Assembly: GCF_037153985.1 (NCBI RefSeq) | Contig: NZ_JBBAYI010000001.1 | Coordinates: forward strand, 806,001-870,000 | Direction of reading: 5' to 3' | DNA: 64,000 bases | From: Emticicia sp037153985 | GTDB taxonomy: Bacteria > Bacteroidota > Bacteroidia > Cytophagales > Spirosomataceae | Part shown: positions 51,068-60,076 of the stretch, piece by piece | How positions within the stretch are numbered: position 1 is the stretch's first letter | Layout: every line of letters starts with the position of its first letter | Position numbers and translations under genes: made by a program | The notes under the pieces: generated by a model | Databases searched by the model: none | What the model saw: only the letters and a program-made list of their open reading frames with translations | Told to the model about the DNA's origin: nothing

Positions 51068-51101
51068 AGAAGCCGGAGCGGTAAATACTGTTCCGGCTTC
51101 T
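51068..51101. terminator. Bidirectional terminator after GSP26
   Basis: Perfect 10-bp stem AGAAGCCGGA / TCCGGCTTCT (51068-51077 with 51092-51101) between convergent stops at 51065 and 51112, with A run before and T after. Confidence 0.8.
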
Positions 51102-51111
51102 TTATCATTTC

Positions 51112-52107
51112 TTATTTAATTTTATCTCTTCTTTCTTTCAGTTCGCGCCACGTAGTCAGAATAATTCCGTTATCCTGAATATATTTTTTGAGTGCGGGGT
51201 CAAGCATGGCCAGTAAATCGCCCCTGCGGTTATTTCCTGAGTCTGAAATATGTTCAAATACCTCAGTAGTTGACGTACAGTGCATAATTACCATTGTTAC
51301 CCCGGGTTGCAAGTCTTTAAACGACTCAATATATTTTTGGGTTTTATATTTTTGCAAAACATCATCACTTATTTTTTGCCCTCGGTACTGATTCCATTCA
51401 TAGCTGATATTGTGTAAGTCGTCCAGAACAGGTAAACCTGCCTCCCACAACTGTTTTCCAATAGCCTGTGCTTGTTCGAGTTTAAGACCAGCAGAGCCTA
51501 TTTCTTTTATAATCATGTGGTCGTGCCCACCCGGAAACATGACAGGTATTTTTTGTTCCATTCCTACTTTCAGGTAACGTTCCAGATAATCGGGTCTGGC
51601 AAAAAGCGTTCCCATGTGTGAATCCATGTGTGTTGGTTCAAAACCCATAGTTCTGGCGCGGTCTAACTGGCTTCTGATTTCTTTCTCAATGTCATCGGCA
51701 GTAGCGTGGGTTGCAGTTGCCTGTACACTACGCCACATGGCTCCTTCTTCATCTACCAGATTTGGCACTACTGCCTTGCCAGCTAATGGCCCCCAGCGAT
51801 AATCTTTCCACTCCGAAGTAAGGGTCAGGTGTAAGCCGGCATCAGTTTTAGGATGAGTTTTCATGTAATGCACAAAACCCGGCACCCACGGGCAAGGCAT
51901 CATTACACTTAATGACGTAGCAACGCCTTCTTCGATAGCTTTAATAGCACCAATATTGGAGTCGTAAGACATCCCGACATCATCAACGTGCATAATGATT
52001 ACTTTTGCCCCCTTAGGATACCCAAGTTTTTCGGCATAAGTTTGATTCTGCGCCCATCCATTGAGCGATAAAACAGCGGCAATCAGCGTAAATACAAAGT
52101 TTCTCAT
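51112..52107 (-). CDS. Exported ChbG/YdjC-like polysaccharide deacetylase
   Basis: 331 aa. The signal peptide ends near residue 19 (GWAQ). A YdjC/ChbG (PF04794) metal-dependent deacetylase core follows: VIIMHVDDVGMSYDSNIGAIKAIEEGVATSLSVMMPCPW (Asp-Asp and downstream residues bind metal), DAGLHLTLTSEWKDYRWGP, PTHMDSHMGTLF with His ligands, and the end VTMVIMHC. ChbG removes acetyl groups from chitobiose in E. coli; here the enzyme is exported, so it acts on an extracytoplasmic glycan. Last of four exported genes in a minus-strand operon with gaps of 11-22 bases. Confidence 0.88.
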   Translation of the reverse strand: MRNFVFTLIAAVLSLNGWAQNQTYAEKLGYPKGAKVIIMHVDDVGMSYDSNIGAIKAIEEGVATSLSVMMPCPWVPGFVHYMKTHPKTDAGLHLTLTSEWKDYRWGPLAGKAVVPNLVDEEGAMWRSVQATATHATADDIEKEIRSQLDRARTMGFEPTHMDSHMGTLFARPDYLERYLKVGMEQKIPVMFPGGHDHMIIKEIGSAGLKLEQAQAIGKQLWEAGLPVLDDLHNISYEWNQYRGQKISDDVLQKYKTQKYIESFKDLQPGVTMVIMHCTSTTEVFEHISDSGNNRRGDLLAMLDPALKKYIQDNGIILTTWRELKERRDKIK

Positions 52108-52129
52108 TGTATCAGATTAAATTCAGAAA

Positions 52130-53350
52130 TTATTTATTAAAAGCCTCTAAAAGTTTCGCTACAAGCCCGTCCATTGCAGGTGTGTTTATCCATCTGCATA
52201 CCATAACCAATTCATGGTCTGGGTCAACGTATATCATGTTAGTACCATTACCCAGATGATAAAATACATTAGCTGATGCACTAGGTAACAGTTTTTTATC
52301 TGTATTAAGAAACCAGTTCATATATCCATAAGTTGGTTCGGCAGGTGTTGGCGTAAGTGCCTGTCTAACCCAGTTTTCAGACAACAACTGTTGGTCTTTC
52401 CAACGCCCCCGATGTAATGATAAAAGCCCAAAGCGCGCCATATCATACGCATTAATGAACATTCCGCCACCCCAATGCCCACCACCGCTTACCGACTGCA
52501 CAACCTGACCATCGAGCACTATCCATGAGTTTCGGTAGCCAGTCCAACGCCAAGTGTTCGATGCTCCTATCTTATCCATAATGTTTTCTTTCAGCACCTG
52601 TGGCAAAGGTTTACGCCAGACACTCAAAGCAGCCAGCGAAAGCGCATTTACACGCACATCGTTATATTCGTAGACCTCCCCTTGTTTATGACGTGGCCTG
52701 TTCAGCCATTGGGTGGGGTCTTTATCGGGGCGGTCAGCCCATTCGGGTTTTCCCCAGAGTGTACCTTCCCAGTCACTGGTCTGACGCAACATGGCGTTCC
52801 ATGTGATTGTACGGTTATGAGGGGTATCAAAAAGGCGTAATAATTCGGGTTTTCCAAAATCATCAGCCGAACGGCTTACAGGCTCCCCATATAACTCTAT
52901 CGGAGGCACGTAAGCAGCCACGGTGTCGTTTACGCTTTTTATTAACCCACGGTCAACAGCTACTCCTACTACACTCGATAAAAAACTTTTTGTTACACTG
53001 TGGGTCATATCACAACGTGCAGGCTCGCCCCATTGTGCTACAATATAGCCCTTATAAACAATTATTCCTGTTGGTTCGCCACGTTCAGCAAATGGCCCTA
53101 TTCCGAAACCAAAGGGTTCTTTACCAAAACTCTGATAATGCGAAACCTCCATGTTACGAGGATTCTTCGATTCGTTAGCAATGGCAAATCTGATTGCTCC
53201 GTCGATGCTGGCAGTATTTAAACCTAGCTCAGCAGGTTTTTTCTGTATCCAGTTATTGGCCTCAGGGAAATACGGTTCATAGGTGCTTTTCTTTTGCCCG
53301 AATGCTGTTAATCCACACGCGAAGGCTAATACAAATAAAGTTTGTTTCAT
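52130..53350 (-). CDS. Exported serine hydrolase (class C beta-lactamase / esterase family)
   Basis: 406 aa. The signal peptide ends near residue 19 (TAFGQ). Penicillin-binding/AmpC-like fold: S-x-x-K motif HSVTKSFLSSVVG with S118 and K121, second motif YND (about 229-231) where AmpC has YxN, and a late HLGNGTN in the position of the KTG/HxG triad. Such proteins are esterases, peptidases or amidases rather than true beta-lactamases. It is third in the four-gene exported operon, 17 bases after the beta-helix gene. Substrate unknown. Confidence 0.88.
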   Translation of the reverse strand: MKQTLFVLAFACGLTAFGQKKSTYEPYFPEANNWIQKKPAELGLNTASIDGAIRFAIANESKNPRNMEVSHYQSFGKEPFGFGIGPFAERGEPTGIIVYKGYIVAQWGEPARCDMTHSVTKSFLSSVVGVAVDRGLIKSVNDTVAAYVPPIELYGEPVSRSADDFGKPELLRLFDTPHNRTITWNAMLRQTSDWEGTLWGKPEWADRPDKDPTQWLNRPRHKQGEVYEYNDVRVNALSLAALSVWRKPLPQVLKENIMDKIGASNTWRWTGYRNSWIVLDGQVVQSVSGGGHWGGGMFINAYDMARFGLLSLHRGRWKDQQLLSENWVRQALTPTPAEPTYGYMNWFLNTDKKLLPSASANVFYHLGNGTNMIYVDPDHELVMVCRWINTPAMDGLVAKLLEAFNK

Positions 53351-53367
53351 TATGATTCAGTATAATG

Positions 53368-54669
53368 CTATTTGTTTTTAACTATATTGTTTTTCAGATA
53401 AACTCCGTCAGGGTTCACATTTTCGTCAGCATAAATATATTGGCCCTCTTTATAAATCTCAAAATAATTATTGATGACCTTTATACCTTTGAAATGATTC
53501 CCTGACAACCTGAGCCCACAGGGTTTTCCGTTAACAATATTTCTGGCTGTTACATAGCATTTATTACCACTTACTTCGGAGTTAACAACTTTATTAGTTT
53601 CGTTAGCTCCCCAGAAAGTAATACTGCCATAATTGTTTTTCAGACCATCATTTCGGCTGATATTGTTGATAATTTTATTATTACTGAATTTTAAAGGGCA
53701 ATCGAACTGTGCCAGTAAATATCCGGCTCCTTCGTTGTCATGAGAATAACAAGCTCGGATGATACAATCAGAAGAACCACCGTCAATATCAAAACCACCA
53801 CCATCTTTAGTTAAGCCAGCATGGTTATGATGCGATTCGCATTCCTGAATAATTCCGTTTTTACACATCCAGAGCCAAATTCCAACAGGGCCACCTCCTG
53901 CACATCGGTTATCGGCACCGTTTTCGTAGGCTTCACATTTTTCAATAAGCAAGCCATCGATTCCGGCCATTACAATTCCATTGCCTGAATGATTATAGGT
54001 CTTGCCAAGAATACCTTTATTATGATGGGCTTTATTATGAGCCAAATAGAAGTTTTTATGAGGTATAGCCGGATATTTAGCCAACGACCCGATGCCTGCC
54101 TCGCCATTTTCATGGGCTATATTATGAGTGATTTTTACATCCCGATAGCCAGAAGTATCGCTTTTATCGCCAATAATCACAATTCCATACCCATGAAAAC
54201 CTTTTACTTCGCAACTATCAATTTCTATAAACGACAATGATTTGAACTGATAATCTGTATAAAACTCAATCCCATTTTGCTTGTTTGTGGTAACTCCCGA
54301 GCCATTGAACACTAATTTTTTAACCCTTATACCGGCACAATTATATGCCCATAAACCTCTGTTATCTGCTGCATTTATAATTGCGCGTTGGTTCCCATAA
54401 CTACTAATGGTTAAAGGATTAGTTCGAGTGCCACCATCAAGGCTATCAAGTATAATAGTTCCGTCAAAAACTTTTCCTCCTTCAAAAAGAACTGTCTCTC
54501 CGCTTTTGAGAATAATTGTATTAAGTTTCCCGATGGTTCTCCATGCTGTGGCAACACTCAGGCCATTATTATTATCATCTCCGCTTGTACTGATGTAATA
54601 GGTATTTTTTTCAGGATGCCTGATGATAAATAAGCCAATCAGCCCTATATAAGCCCATAGTTTAGTCAT
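53368..54669 (-). CDS. Right-handed beta-helix exported protein
   Basis: 433 aa. An N-terminal hydrophobic segment (LWAYIGLIGLFII) is a signal or anchor. The mature part opens with YYISTSGDDNNNGLSVATAWRTIGKLN, the classical entry to extracellular beta-helix proteins, and continues through many short coils with stacked Asn/His/Gly (RDVKITHNIAHENGEAGIG, IIQECESHHNHAGLTKDGGGFDIDGGSSDCIIRACYSHDNEGAGYLL). Such folds occur in polysaccharide lyases and glycosidases, but I see no definite catalytic set. Second gene of the exported operon, 11 bases after DUF3500. Confidence 0.85.
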   Translation of the reverse strand: MTKLWAYIGLIGLFIIRHPEKNTYYISTSGDDNNNGLSVATAWRTIGKLNTIILKSGETVLFEGGKVFDGTIILDSLDGGTRTNPLTISSYGNQRAIINAADNRGLWAYNCAGIRVKKLVFNGSGVTTNKQNGIEFYTDYQFKSLSFIEIDSCEVKGFHGYGIVIIGDKSDTSGYRDVKITHNIAHENGEAGIGSLAKYPAIPHKNFYLAHNKAHHNKGILGKTYNHSGNGIVMAGIDGLLIEKCEAYENGADNRCAGGGPVGIWLWMCKNGIIQECESHHNHAGLTKDGGGFDIDGGSSDCIIRACYSHDNEGAGYLLAQFDCPLKFSNNKIINNISRNDGLKNNYGSITFWGANETNKVVNSEVSGNKCYVTARNIVNGKPCGLRLSGNHFKGIKVINNYFEIYKEGQYIYADENVNPDGVYLKNNIVKNK

Positions 54670-54680
54670 GGTTTTTATGC

Positions 54681-55715
54681 TTATTTTTTTGTATGCTCCT
54701 GCTCATAGTGTTTTTTCAATATATCTTCACCAAAATCGTTTGTCAGGTCTCTGACAACACTATGAATATGATTACCGTTATTTTGGGTGTTATCATACTC
54801 AATCAAGAGTACATCGTTTTGTATACGGTAATAATGCCCATTATTCTCGCCATATTTTTTTCCTCCGGCCCATGTAAACCTTAACTGATTCAGCCCCGCT
54901 TTCTCAATCTTTTGCATAAATTCATTAGAAAACCCCAAAGGATAATTTTTAACATACATACTTACTAGCCGCATGAGTAGTTTTTGTTGAGATGGGGTCA
55001 TCTCTGAAAATAAAATACCTTCATTACTTAGCTGCGTAATTTTTCTTTTATTACTGGTAATAATGTCTCCCGGTGCAATATCAGCAATGATTACTTTTTT
55101 TAATTGTTCTTCTGAAAACGAGTTAAGTAACTCAAACGCATAATTTACTTCATCTTTTAAAATCTGGTATCCTTTCTGAGGGCCGCTTGGTACTATGCCG
55201 GGGTTGCTTCCGAAAAACATGGGTGTACCTGACACAATTTTATTTGACTCGGATGAAAAGTTTAAAGAAAGATGATGCCCTTCAATACGCCACCCCCATA
55301 GTTTTTTCTCGTCAGGTGTTCCAAATACTGTAAAATAGTACTTAACGGGGCTACGATAATCGCTTTCTGGTGGGGCTTGTTCGAGTTCTTTCAGAATAAT
55401 TTCCAGTTGCATAATGGCAATGGCTTTCTCTTGCCCTTGCTGGCTAAGTGTGGTTTTGAGCAAGTGAATAGCAGCTTCTTTTTGTTTGTCGTTCATGTCG
55501 CGCAGCATGAGGCCGTTTCTGGCCTTTGGCACAAAATACCAGTTTTGTCGCTCGTCTGAATCGTACGGATAAGCCACTTTTTCAAGTTGAGGTTTATCAA
55601 GTAATTTAAGGAAATCGGAAGCAGCCAAAACAACAGGTTTATTGCTTGTAGAGTTTTGCGCACACGCAAACAAACAACAAGCCCAAACCAGATAAAGGGT
55701 GAGCAGAGTTTTCAT
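54681..55715 (-). CDS. Exported DUF3500 family protein
   Basis: 344 aa. The signal peptide ends near residue 19 (FACAQ). The DUF3500 core is clear: NWYFVPKARNGLMLRDMNDKQKEAAIHLLKTTLSQQG (about 60-96), YYFTVFGTPDEKKLWGWRIEGHHLSLNFSS (about 127-156), TPMFFGSNPGIVPSGPQKG, and the closing RIQNDVLLIEYDNTQNNGNHIHSVVRDLTNDFGEDIL. The conserved WGWRxEGHHLSLN and NHIHSVWRD-like segments are family hallmarks. The family has no established function. First gene of the four-gene exported operon; divergent from the DoxX gene. Confidence 0.9.
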   Translation of the reverse strand: MKTLLTLYLVWACCLFACAQNSTSNKPVVLAASDFLKLLDKPQLEKVAYPYDSDERQNWYFVPKARNGLMLRDMNDKQKEAAIHLLKTTLSQQGQEKAIAIMQLEIILKELEQAPPESDYRSPVKYYFTVFGTPDEKKLWGWRIEGHHLSLNFSSESNKIVSGTPMFFGSNPGIVPSGPQKGYQILKDEVNYAFELLNSFSEEQLKKVIIADIAPGDIITSNKRKITQLSNEGILFSEMTPSQQKLLMRLVSMYVKNYPLGFSNEFMQKIEKAGLNQLRFTWAGGKKYGENNGHYYRIQNDVLLIEYDNTQNNGNHIHSVVRDLTNDFGEDILKKHYEQEHTKK

Positions 55716-55807
55716 TATTATAAAGGCTTACAGGTTGAATATTATTACCAAATAAGGCCTATTTATTATAAAAAACAAATTAAATTGTAGCCTTAAAACT
55801 ATTTATC

Positions 55808-56170
55808 ATGATGGCACTTCTTAAAGCTGGTAGTTTGTATGTGGCAGGTTTGCTTTTTACACTGGCGGGCATATTACATTTCACCAAAGAACGTTTTTTT
55901 ATGAAGGCCATGCCACCTTATATTCCTTTTCATAAAGTAATGGTACAGTTAAGTGGCATAGCAGAAATTGCGTTAGGAATCGCGCTGTTGTTTCCACCTA
56001 CAAGAGTATATGCCGCATGGGGTTTAATTTTATTGCTGATTGCTGTATTTCCGGCTAATATTTATATGGCTACATCGGGCAGGTTTCAGTATATTCCTCA
56101 GGTATTGCTCTGGCTACGTTTGCCCATGCAACTAGTGCTTATCTGGTGGGTTTATCAGTATACCCAATAA
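55808..56170 (+). CDS. DoxX-like small membrane protein
   Basis: 120 aa with four membrane helices: residues about 8-25, 45-65, 70-88 and 95-118. Segments GLLFTLAGILHFTKERFFMKAMPPYIPFHK and IAEIALGIALLFPPTRVYAAWGLILLLIAVFPANIYM match the DoxX/DoxD-like branch (YkgB-type). Function unknown, possibly linked to quinone or thiol redox. Two adjacent ATG codons (55808, 55811) could each be used. Single plus-strand gene; its stop is 8 bases from the convergent trehalase stop. Confidence 0.85.
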   Translation: MMALLKAGSLYVAGLLFTLAGILHFTKERFFMKAMPPYIPFHKVMVQLSGIAEIALGIALLFPPTRVYAAWGLILLLIAVFPANIYMATSGRFQYIPQVLLWLRLPMQLVLIWWVYQYTQ

Positions 56171-56178
56171 TAATTCGG

Positions 56179-57687
56179 CTACTCAGTCATCATTTTTAAC
56201 AAAACCCCATTTGTCCAGCCAAAGCCATCCTGATTAGGGTATTCTCCTCCACCTGCTTCTGTCGTCTGGTCGGTTACGTTATATTTTTCGGTCATTTTAC
56301 CAGTCTGTGCATATACTTTCAGATTCAGGTTTACCCAATTGTTTTTTATTTTTTGGGCCAGTTCATTAAAGTCATAATTTTTAAGTCCTTTATAGGCTAT
56401 CCATTGTAAAGGGGCCCAACCGTTGGGGGCATCCCATTGCTGCCCTGTGTAAAGTAGCGTAGTTAATAACCCTCCGGCCTTTAAAAATTGCGATTCGAGT
56501 ACCTGCGCAACTTTACTTACCTGAGCAGATGTTGACACACCAAAGAAAAGCGGAAATACCCCCGCCAATGTATAGTGTTCTTTTTGTATTCCGTTGGTAA
56601 AGTCGAAGTCAAAGTAAAATCCTTTTGCTTCATTCCAGCAATATCTCTGAATAGCTTCTTTTCTTTTTTGCACCAACTCCTGATATTTTCGTGCAGTTTT
56701 GCTATTTTTCTTTAAACTATGAATTTCTGCCAGTGTTTCTTCCATGTACATCAACAAGCAGTTTAAATCTACCGGAATAATATCAGTTGTATGAATACTT
56801 TCAAAAGCTTCAGGATTTTTAAACCACCTGCTACTAAAATCCCAGCCTGATTCGGCTGCGGCTCGTAAATGCCTGTATAACTCTTCTGGCTTTTGCTCAG
56901 ATTTATGTTGTAGTTCAATATCCTCTTTAAAAGACTCAGGTCTTGGGGTAGCGTTTGTGTCCCAGTATCTGTTCAGAAAAGCTCCATCAGGTAACTTAAC
57001 TACCCGATTCATAGCCACTATGCCGTTTTTTATCTGCCCTTTGCCATTCATCCAGAACTCATATTCTTTTTCCAGATAAGGTAGGTAATCGGTCAGAATA
57101 CTCTGCCCCATTTCTTCACTCAGCAATTTCAACATTAAAGCATAGAATGGGGGCTGCGAACGGCCGATATAATAAGTACGGTTGGCATTGGGGATATGAC
57201 CAATTTTATAAAGCAAATATGAAAAATTATCAACCATCGCCTTAATCATGTCAACCTTACCTGACTGCTGCAAACCTAGCATTGTAAAGTAAGTATCCCA
57301 ATAGTATATTTCCCCGAAACGCCCGCCCGGAACAACATAAGGATATGGCAAAGGAATCAACGATGATTTTTCGGCCATTGGCTCACGGGTCAGCACAGTC
57401 CATAACTCCTCAATATGCTCTCTGGCCGATTTGCTTTTATCACTTATATACGAAACACCGTAGTCGTGGGGCAAATTAAAGTTATCATAAACAAAAGTTT
57501 TCAGGTCAAACGCTGATAAATTCTTTTGCTCTTCGTATCGCTGTTTTATTTCTTTCAGACTCTCCTCTGTATTTATACCTTTTGGCGTACAGTCAGGAAA
57601 CGTTTTATTATCGGGAAAAACTTGGGCTAATTGTACTGACTCAAACAATTCACCCAGTTCGTGGATATATCTCATTTTATGCTCCAT
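56179..57687 (-). CDS. GH37 alpha,alpha-trehalase (cytoplasmic type)
   Basis: 502 aa with no signal peptide, so cytoplasmic, like TreF. Splits trehalose into two glucose. Trehalase signature 1 is PGGRFGEIYYWDTY (about 120-133) and signature 2 is QWDAPNGWAPLQ (about 413-424); GGGEYPNQDGFGWTNG near the C terminus is the glycine-rich end motif. Start may be ATG 57687 or 57675. It follows the MFS transporter by 13 bases, so transporter and enzyme form an uptake-and-cleavage pair. The AraC regulator opposite is the likely controller. Confidence 0.95.
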   Translation of the reverse strand: MEHKMRYIHELGELFESVQLAQVFPDNKTFPDCTPKGINTEESLKEIKQRYEEQKNLSAFDLKTFVYDNFNLPHDYGVSYISDKSKSAREHIEELWTVLTREPMAEKSSLIPLPYPYVVPGGRFGEIYYWDTYFTMLGLQQSGKVDMIKAMVDNFSYLLYKIGHIPNANRTYYIGRSQPPFYALMLKLLSEEMGQSILTDYLPYLEKEYEFWMNGKGQIKNGIVAMNRVVKLPDGAFLNRYWDTNATPRPESFKEDIELQHKSEQKPEELYRHLRAAAESGWDFSSRWFKNPEAFESIHTTDIIPVDLNCLLMYMEETLAEIHSLKKNSKTARKYQELVQKRKEAIQRYCWNEAKGFYFDFDFTNGIQKEHYTLAGVFPLFFGVSTSAQVSKVAQVLESQFLKAGGLLTTLLYTGQQWDAPNGWAPLQWIAYKGLKNYDFNELAQKIKNNWVNLNLKVYAQTGKMTEKYNVTDQTTEAGGGEYPNQDGFGWTNGVLLKMMTE

Positions 57688-57700
57688 TGTCTCAAACTAA

Positions 57701-58954
57701 TTAGTGCCCACCTTTAGCATTAAATTCAATATGGGTATTCGATTTTTTTTGTAAATTATTCAGTAAAAACAAACAAATTATCAGGATTCCCATCGGAATC
57801 AGCGAAAAATAAAAAGCCTTTTCTCCACCAATATATTTAAATAATATTCCGACCAGACGTGACCCCAACGTACCACCAACCGCTGAAAAAAACGTTAAAA
57901 GGGAAGCCATAGGGCTATGCAGGATTTTCTCGGTTGCACTTAACACAATTGAGTTTACCAATGGGTAAAGTGGAGCCAGGAAGAACCCGATTAACGGAAA
58001 CACATAAGCAATTATGGGTACATCGGCCAATGAATCAATGGCTTTTACTTCGAGTCCGTTTGTTTGGGGTAGTACCAGTATAACCATCATCGCTGCACCA
58101 ATCAGACATACCAGTAATAAGGTAAGCCAATAAACTTTTTTAATCAGGATAGATGACAGGTACCGCCCTCCAGCAATAGAAAGCATCAGGATAACAGCCA
58201 TAAAGACACTTGTTTTTTCTGGCAAATGCAGTACTTTTTCGTTAAAGGTAGGCAACCAACTCATAATTCCCTGCTCGGTCATTACATACATAAAGGCTGC
58301 AATTGCAAATACTAATACCAAAGGGCGTTTTAAGAGGCTTATCATCTGCCTGAAGTCTTCTGCTACATTACTACCGGGTATTTCGTAATTAATGGTTGTA
58401 AAGTCTGAAAAAAGAAGAATCAGGAAAGAAACCGCAATTAATCCGGCCACTACCAGATACACCCTTAGCCATGCGTTAGGGTCGGTATCACTATAAAACA
58501 TCGGGAATGAGATAAAGGCAACGGCAATGCCTATCATAAAAAAACTTTCTATTGAGCTCAACATTCCTTTATGGTCTTTATCGTCTTTGGCCAATAGCCC
58601 TACCAACGAATAAACCGACACCTTTATAACTGCAAATGAAATACCTACACAGGCAAATAAAATCCGAACAGCCATGAAGGAATTGCCGAAATACATACCT
58701 AAACAACCGATAAACACCAGACCAAGTGCCAGCAACATTCCTTTCTTGTAGCCTAGTCGGGGAAGAAAAGACCCCACCAGAAAAGAAACAAAGGCGATTG
58801 ATAAATCTTTGAAGGCTTCAAGCGAACTTGCGGTTACCTCGTCAACATGGTATGTGTTGATTGATTTCTGAATAAGAATACCAACGCTGTTAAGCAGAAT
58901 AGCAAAAACAAAGTAATTCAGGTAAAGTGATAATTTTATTTGCCAGTTTTTCAT
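57701..58954 (-). CDS. MFS sugar transporter (probable trehalose permease)
   Basis: 417 aa, about 12 membrane helices with the central cytoplasmic loop (about 190-220). Segments FVSFLVGSFLPRLGYKKGMLLALG (after helix 2, MFS motif A-like R-x-G-x-K-x-G) and the second-half GGRYLSSILIKKVYW support the major facilitator superfamily; FucP/NanT-like subgroup is possible. The substrate trehalose is inferred only from the downstream trehalase. First gene of the operon, whose leader contains a terminator at 59010-59036 and a promoter at 59072-59105. Confidence 0.9.
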   Translation of the reverse strand: MKNWQIKLSLYLNYFVFAILLNSVGILIQKSINTYHVDEVTASSLEAFKDLSIAFVSFLVGSFLPRLGYKKGMLLALGLVFIGCLGMYFGNSFMAVRILFACVGISFAVIKVSVYSLVGLLAKDDKDHKGMLSSIESFFMIGIAVAFISFPMFYSDTDPNAWLRVYLVVAGLIAVSFLILLFSDFTTINYEIPGSNVAEDFRQMISLLKRPLVLVFAIAAFMYVMTEQGIMSWLPTFNEKVLHLPEKTSVFMAVILMLSIAGGRYLSSILIKKVYWLTLLLVCLIGAAMMVILVLPQTNGLEVKAIDSLADVPIIAYVFPLIGFFLAPLYPLVNSIVLSATEKILHSPMASLLTFFSAVGGTLGSRLVGILFKYIGGEKAFYFSLIPMGILIICLFLLNNLQKKSNTHIEFNAKGGH

Positions 58955-59009
58955 AAGGTAGTATCTGAATAGGGTAAAAATAATAACATGTATTTTTTAG
59001 GGTTGTACT

Positions 59010-59036
59010 AAAAAAAAGCGAGCAAAATGCCCGCTT
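59010..59036 (-). terminator. Intrinsic terminator in the leader of the MFS-trehalase operon
   Basis: On the minus strand AAGCGGGC / GCTCGCTT (59029-59036 with 59016-59023), 8 bp including one G-U, 5-nt loop, then eight T's. It lies between the predicted promoter and the first gene, about 55 bases upstream of the MFS start, so it must be bypassed for expression. Confidence 0.65.
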
Positions 59037-59071
59037 CTTTAATTCATCATAGATTGATGTATTGTATAAAA

Positions 59072-59105
59072 CAAAACTAAATGTACTACTTTAATGTGAT
59101 TACAA
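59072..59105 (-). promoter_or_regulatory. Predicted MFS-trehalase operon promoter
   Basis: Minus strand TTG (59103-59105), 23-base spacer, TAGTTTTG (59072-59079), full -7 match at the long end of the accepted spacing. CTACT repeats at 59086 and 59110 (24 bases apart) overlap it and could be AraC half-sites. Confidence 0.45.
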
Positions 59106-59205
59106 AATTCTACTAATTTTAATAGAAAAAATATGATTATATTCATGTGTTTTGATACTATATTATTATTTTTATGAAATTTTTCATCGTTTGAATATTA
59201 ATATA

Positions 59206-60060
59206 GTGAAAACGCCTTTTGAAAAAATTCAACCTGACGAAGGAAGTTCGTTCAGACTGCTACATTTAAAAATTTCATCCAATATTTTTCCCTGGACCTA
59301 CCACTATCATCCTGAATATGAGATGGTTTTTGTTCACTACGGAACTGGCAGGCGGCACGTAGGTAATCACCTGAGCTATTACGAAGACGGCGATTTGGTA
59401 TTAATCGGCTCAAACTTACCCCATGCCGGCTTTGGCTACGATGCACTTGATGAACACGAAGAAACTGTAATTCAATTTAAAGAAGATTTTCTGGGAGAAA
59501 ACTTTTTTGACAAACCCGAAATGACCAGTATCAAAGCATTGTTCGAACGTTCGAAGCATGGGATTCATTTTTATGGGCAAACAAAAAAGATTGTAGGTAA
59601 CAAGCTAAAAAAGATGCCACAGCTTTCTGAATTTGCCAGAATGATTGAACTTCTTACTGTTTTTCAGATACTGGCCAACTCGGAAGAATATATTTTATTG
59701 AATGTTGCCGATACCAACTATGATTTTAATCAGAAAGACCAAGTGCGCTTAAAGCGTATCTACGAGTATGTTGAGCAATCGTATCAGTCACCTATTAATA
59801 TGAAAGAAGTGGCCGACATAGCCCATTTAACAGTGCCTTCTTTTTGTAATTACTTTAAAAAAGTGATGAATATGACTTACACCGACTTCGTTAACGAATA
59901 TCGAATTAATCAGGCTTGTAAGTTACTCATGACCGAAAAAAGCATAACAGACGTATGCTTTGACTGTGGTTTTTCGAATGTGTCTTACTTTAGTAAGGTA
60001 TTTAAGCAAATAAAAGGCAAAAGCCCTATGCAATTCAAGAATCTGGTTCTCCGAAAATAA
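59206..60060 (+). CDS. AraC family regulator with N-terminal cupin (trehalose locus)
   Basis: 284 aa from GTG 59206, which gives the usual KTPFEKIQPDEGSSFRLLH start; the in-frame TTG at 59152 adds an unlikely Tyr-rich tail. N-terminal AraC-type cupin (about 15-110): HYHPEYEMVFVHYGTGRRHVGNHLSYYEDGDLVLIGSNLPH. C-terminal AraC DNA-binding domain (about 185-280): double helix-turn-helix IAHLTVPSFCNYFKKVMNMTYTDFVNEYRI and SITDVCFDCGFSNVSYFSKVFKQIKGKSPMQF. Divergent from the MFS-trehalase operon, so probably its regulator, sensing a sugar. Its own promoter is not clear. Confidence 0.9.
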   Translation: MKTPFEKIQPDEGSSFRLLHLKISSNIFPWTYHYHPEYEMVFVHYGTGRRHVGNHLSYYEDGDLVLIGSNLPHAGFGYDALDEHEETVIQFKEDFLGENFFDKPEMTSIKALFERSKHGIHFYGQTKKIVGNKLKKMPQLSEFARMIELLTVFQILANSEEYILLNVADTNYDFNQKDQVRLKRIYEYVEQSYQSPINMKEVADIAHLTVPSFCNYFKKVMNMTYTDFVNEYRINQACKLLMTEKSITDVCFDCGFSNVSYFSKVFKQIKGKSPMQFKNLVLRK

Positions 60061-60076
60061 ATAGGGCTTCCTGTAC

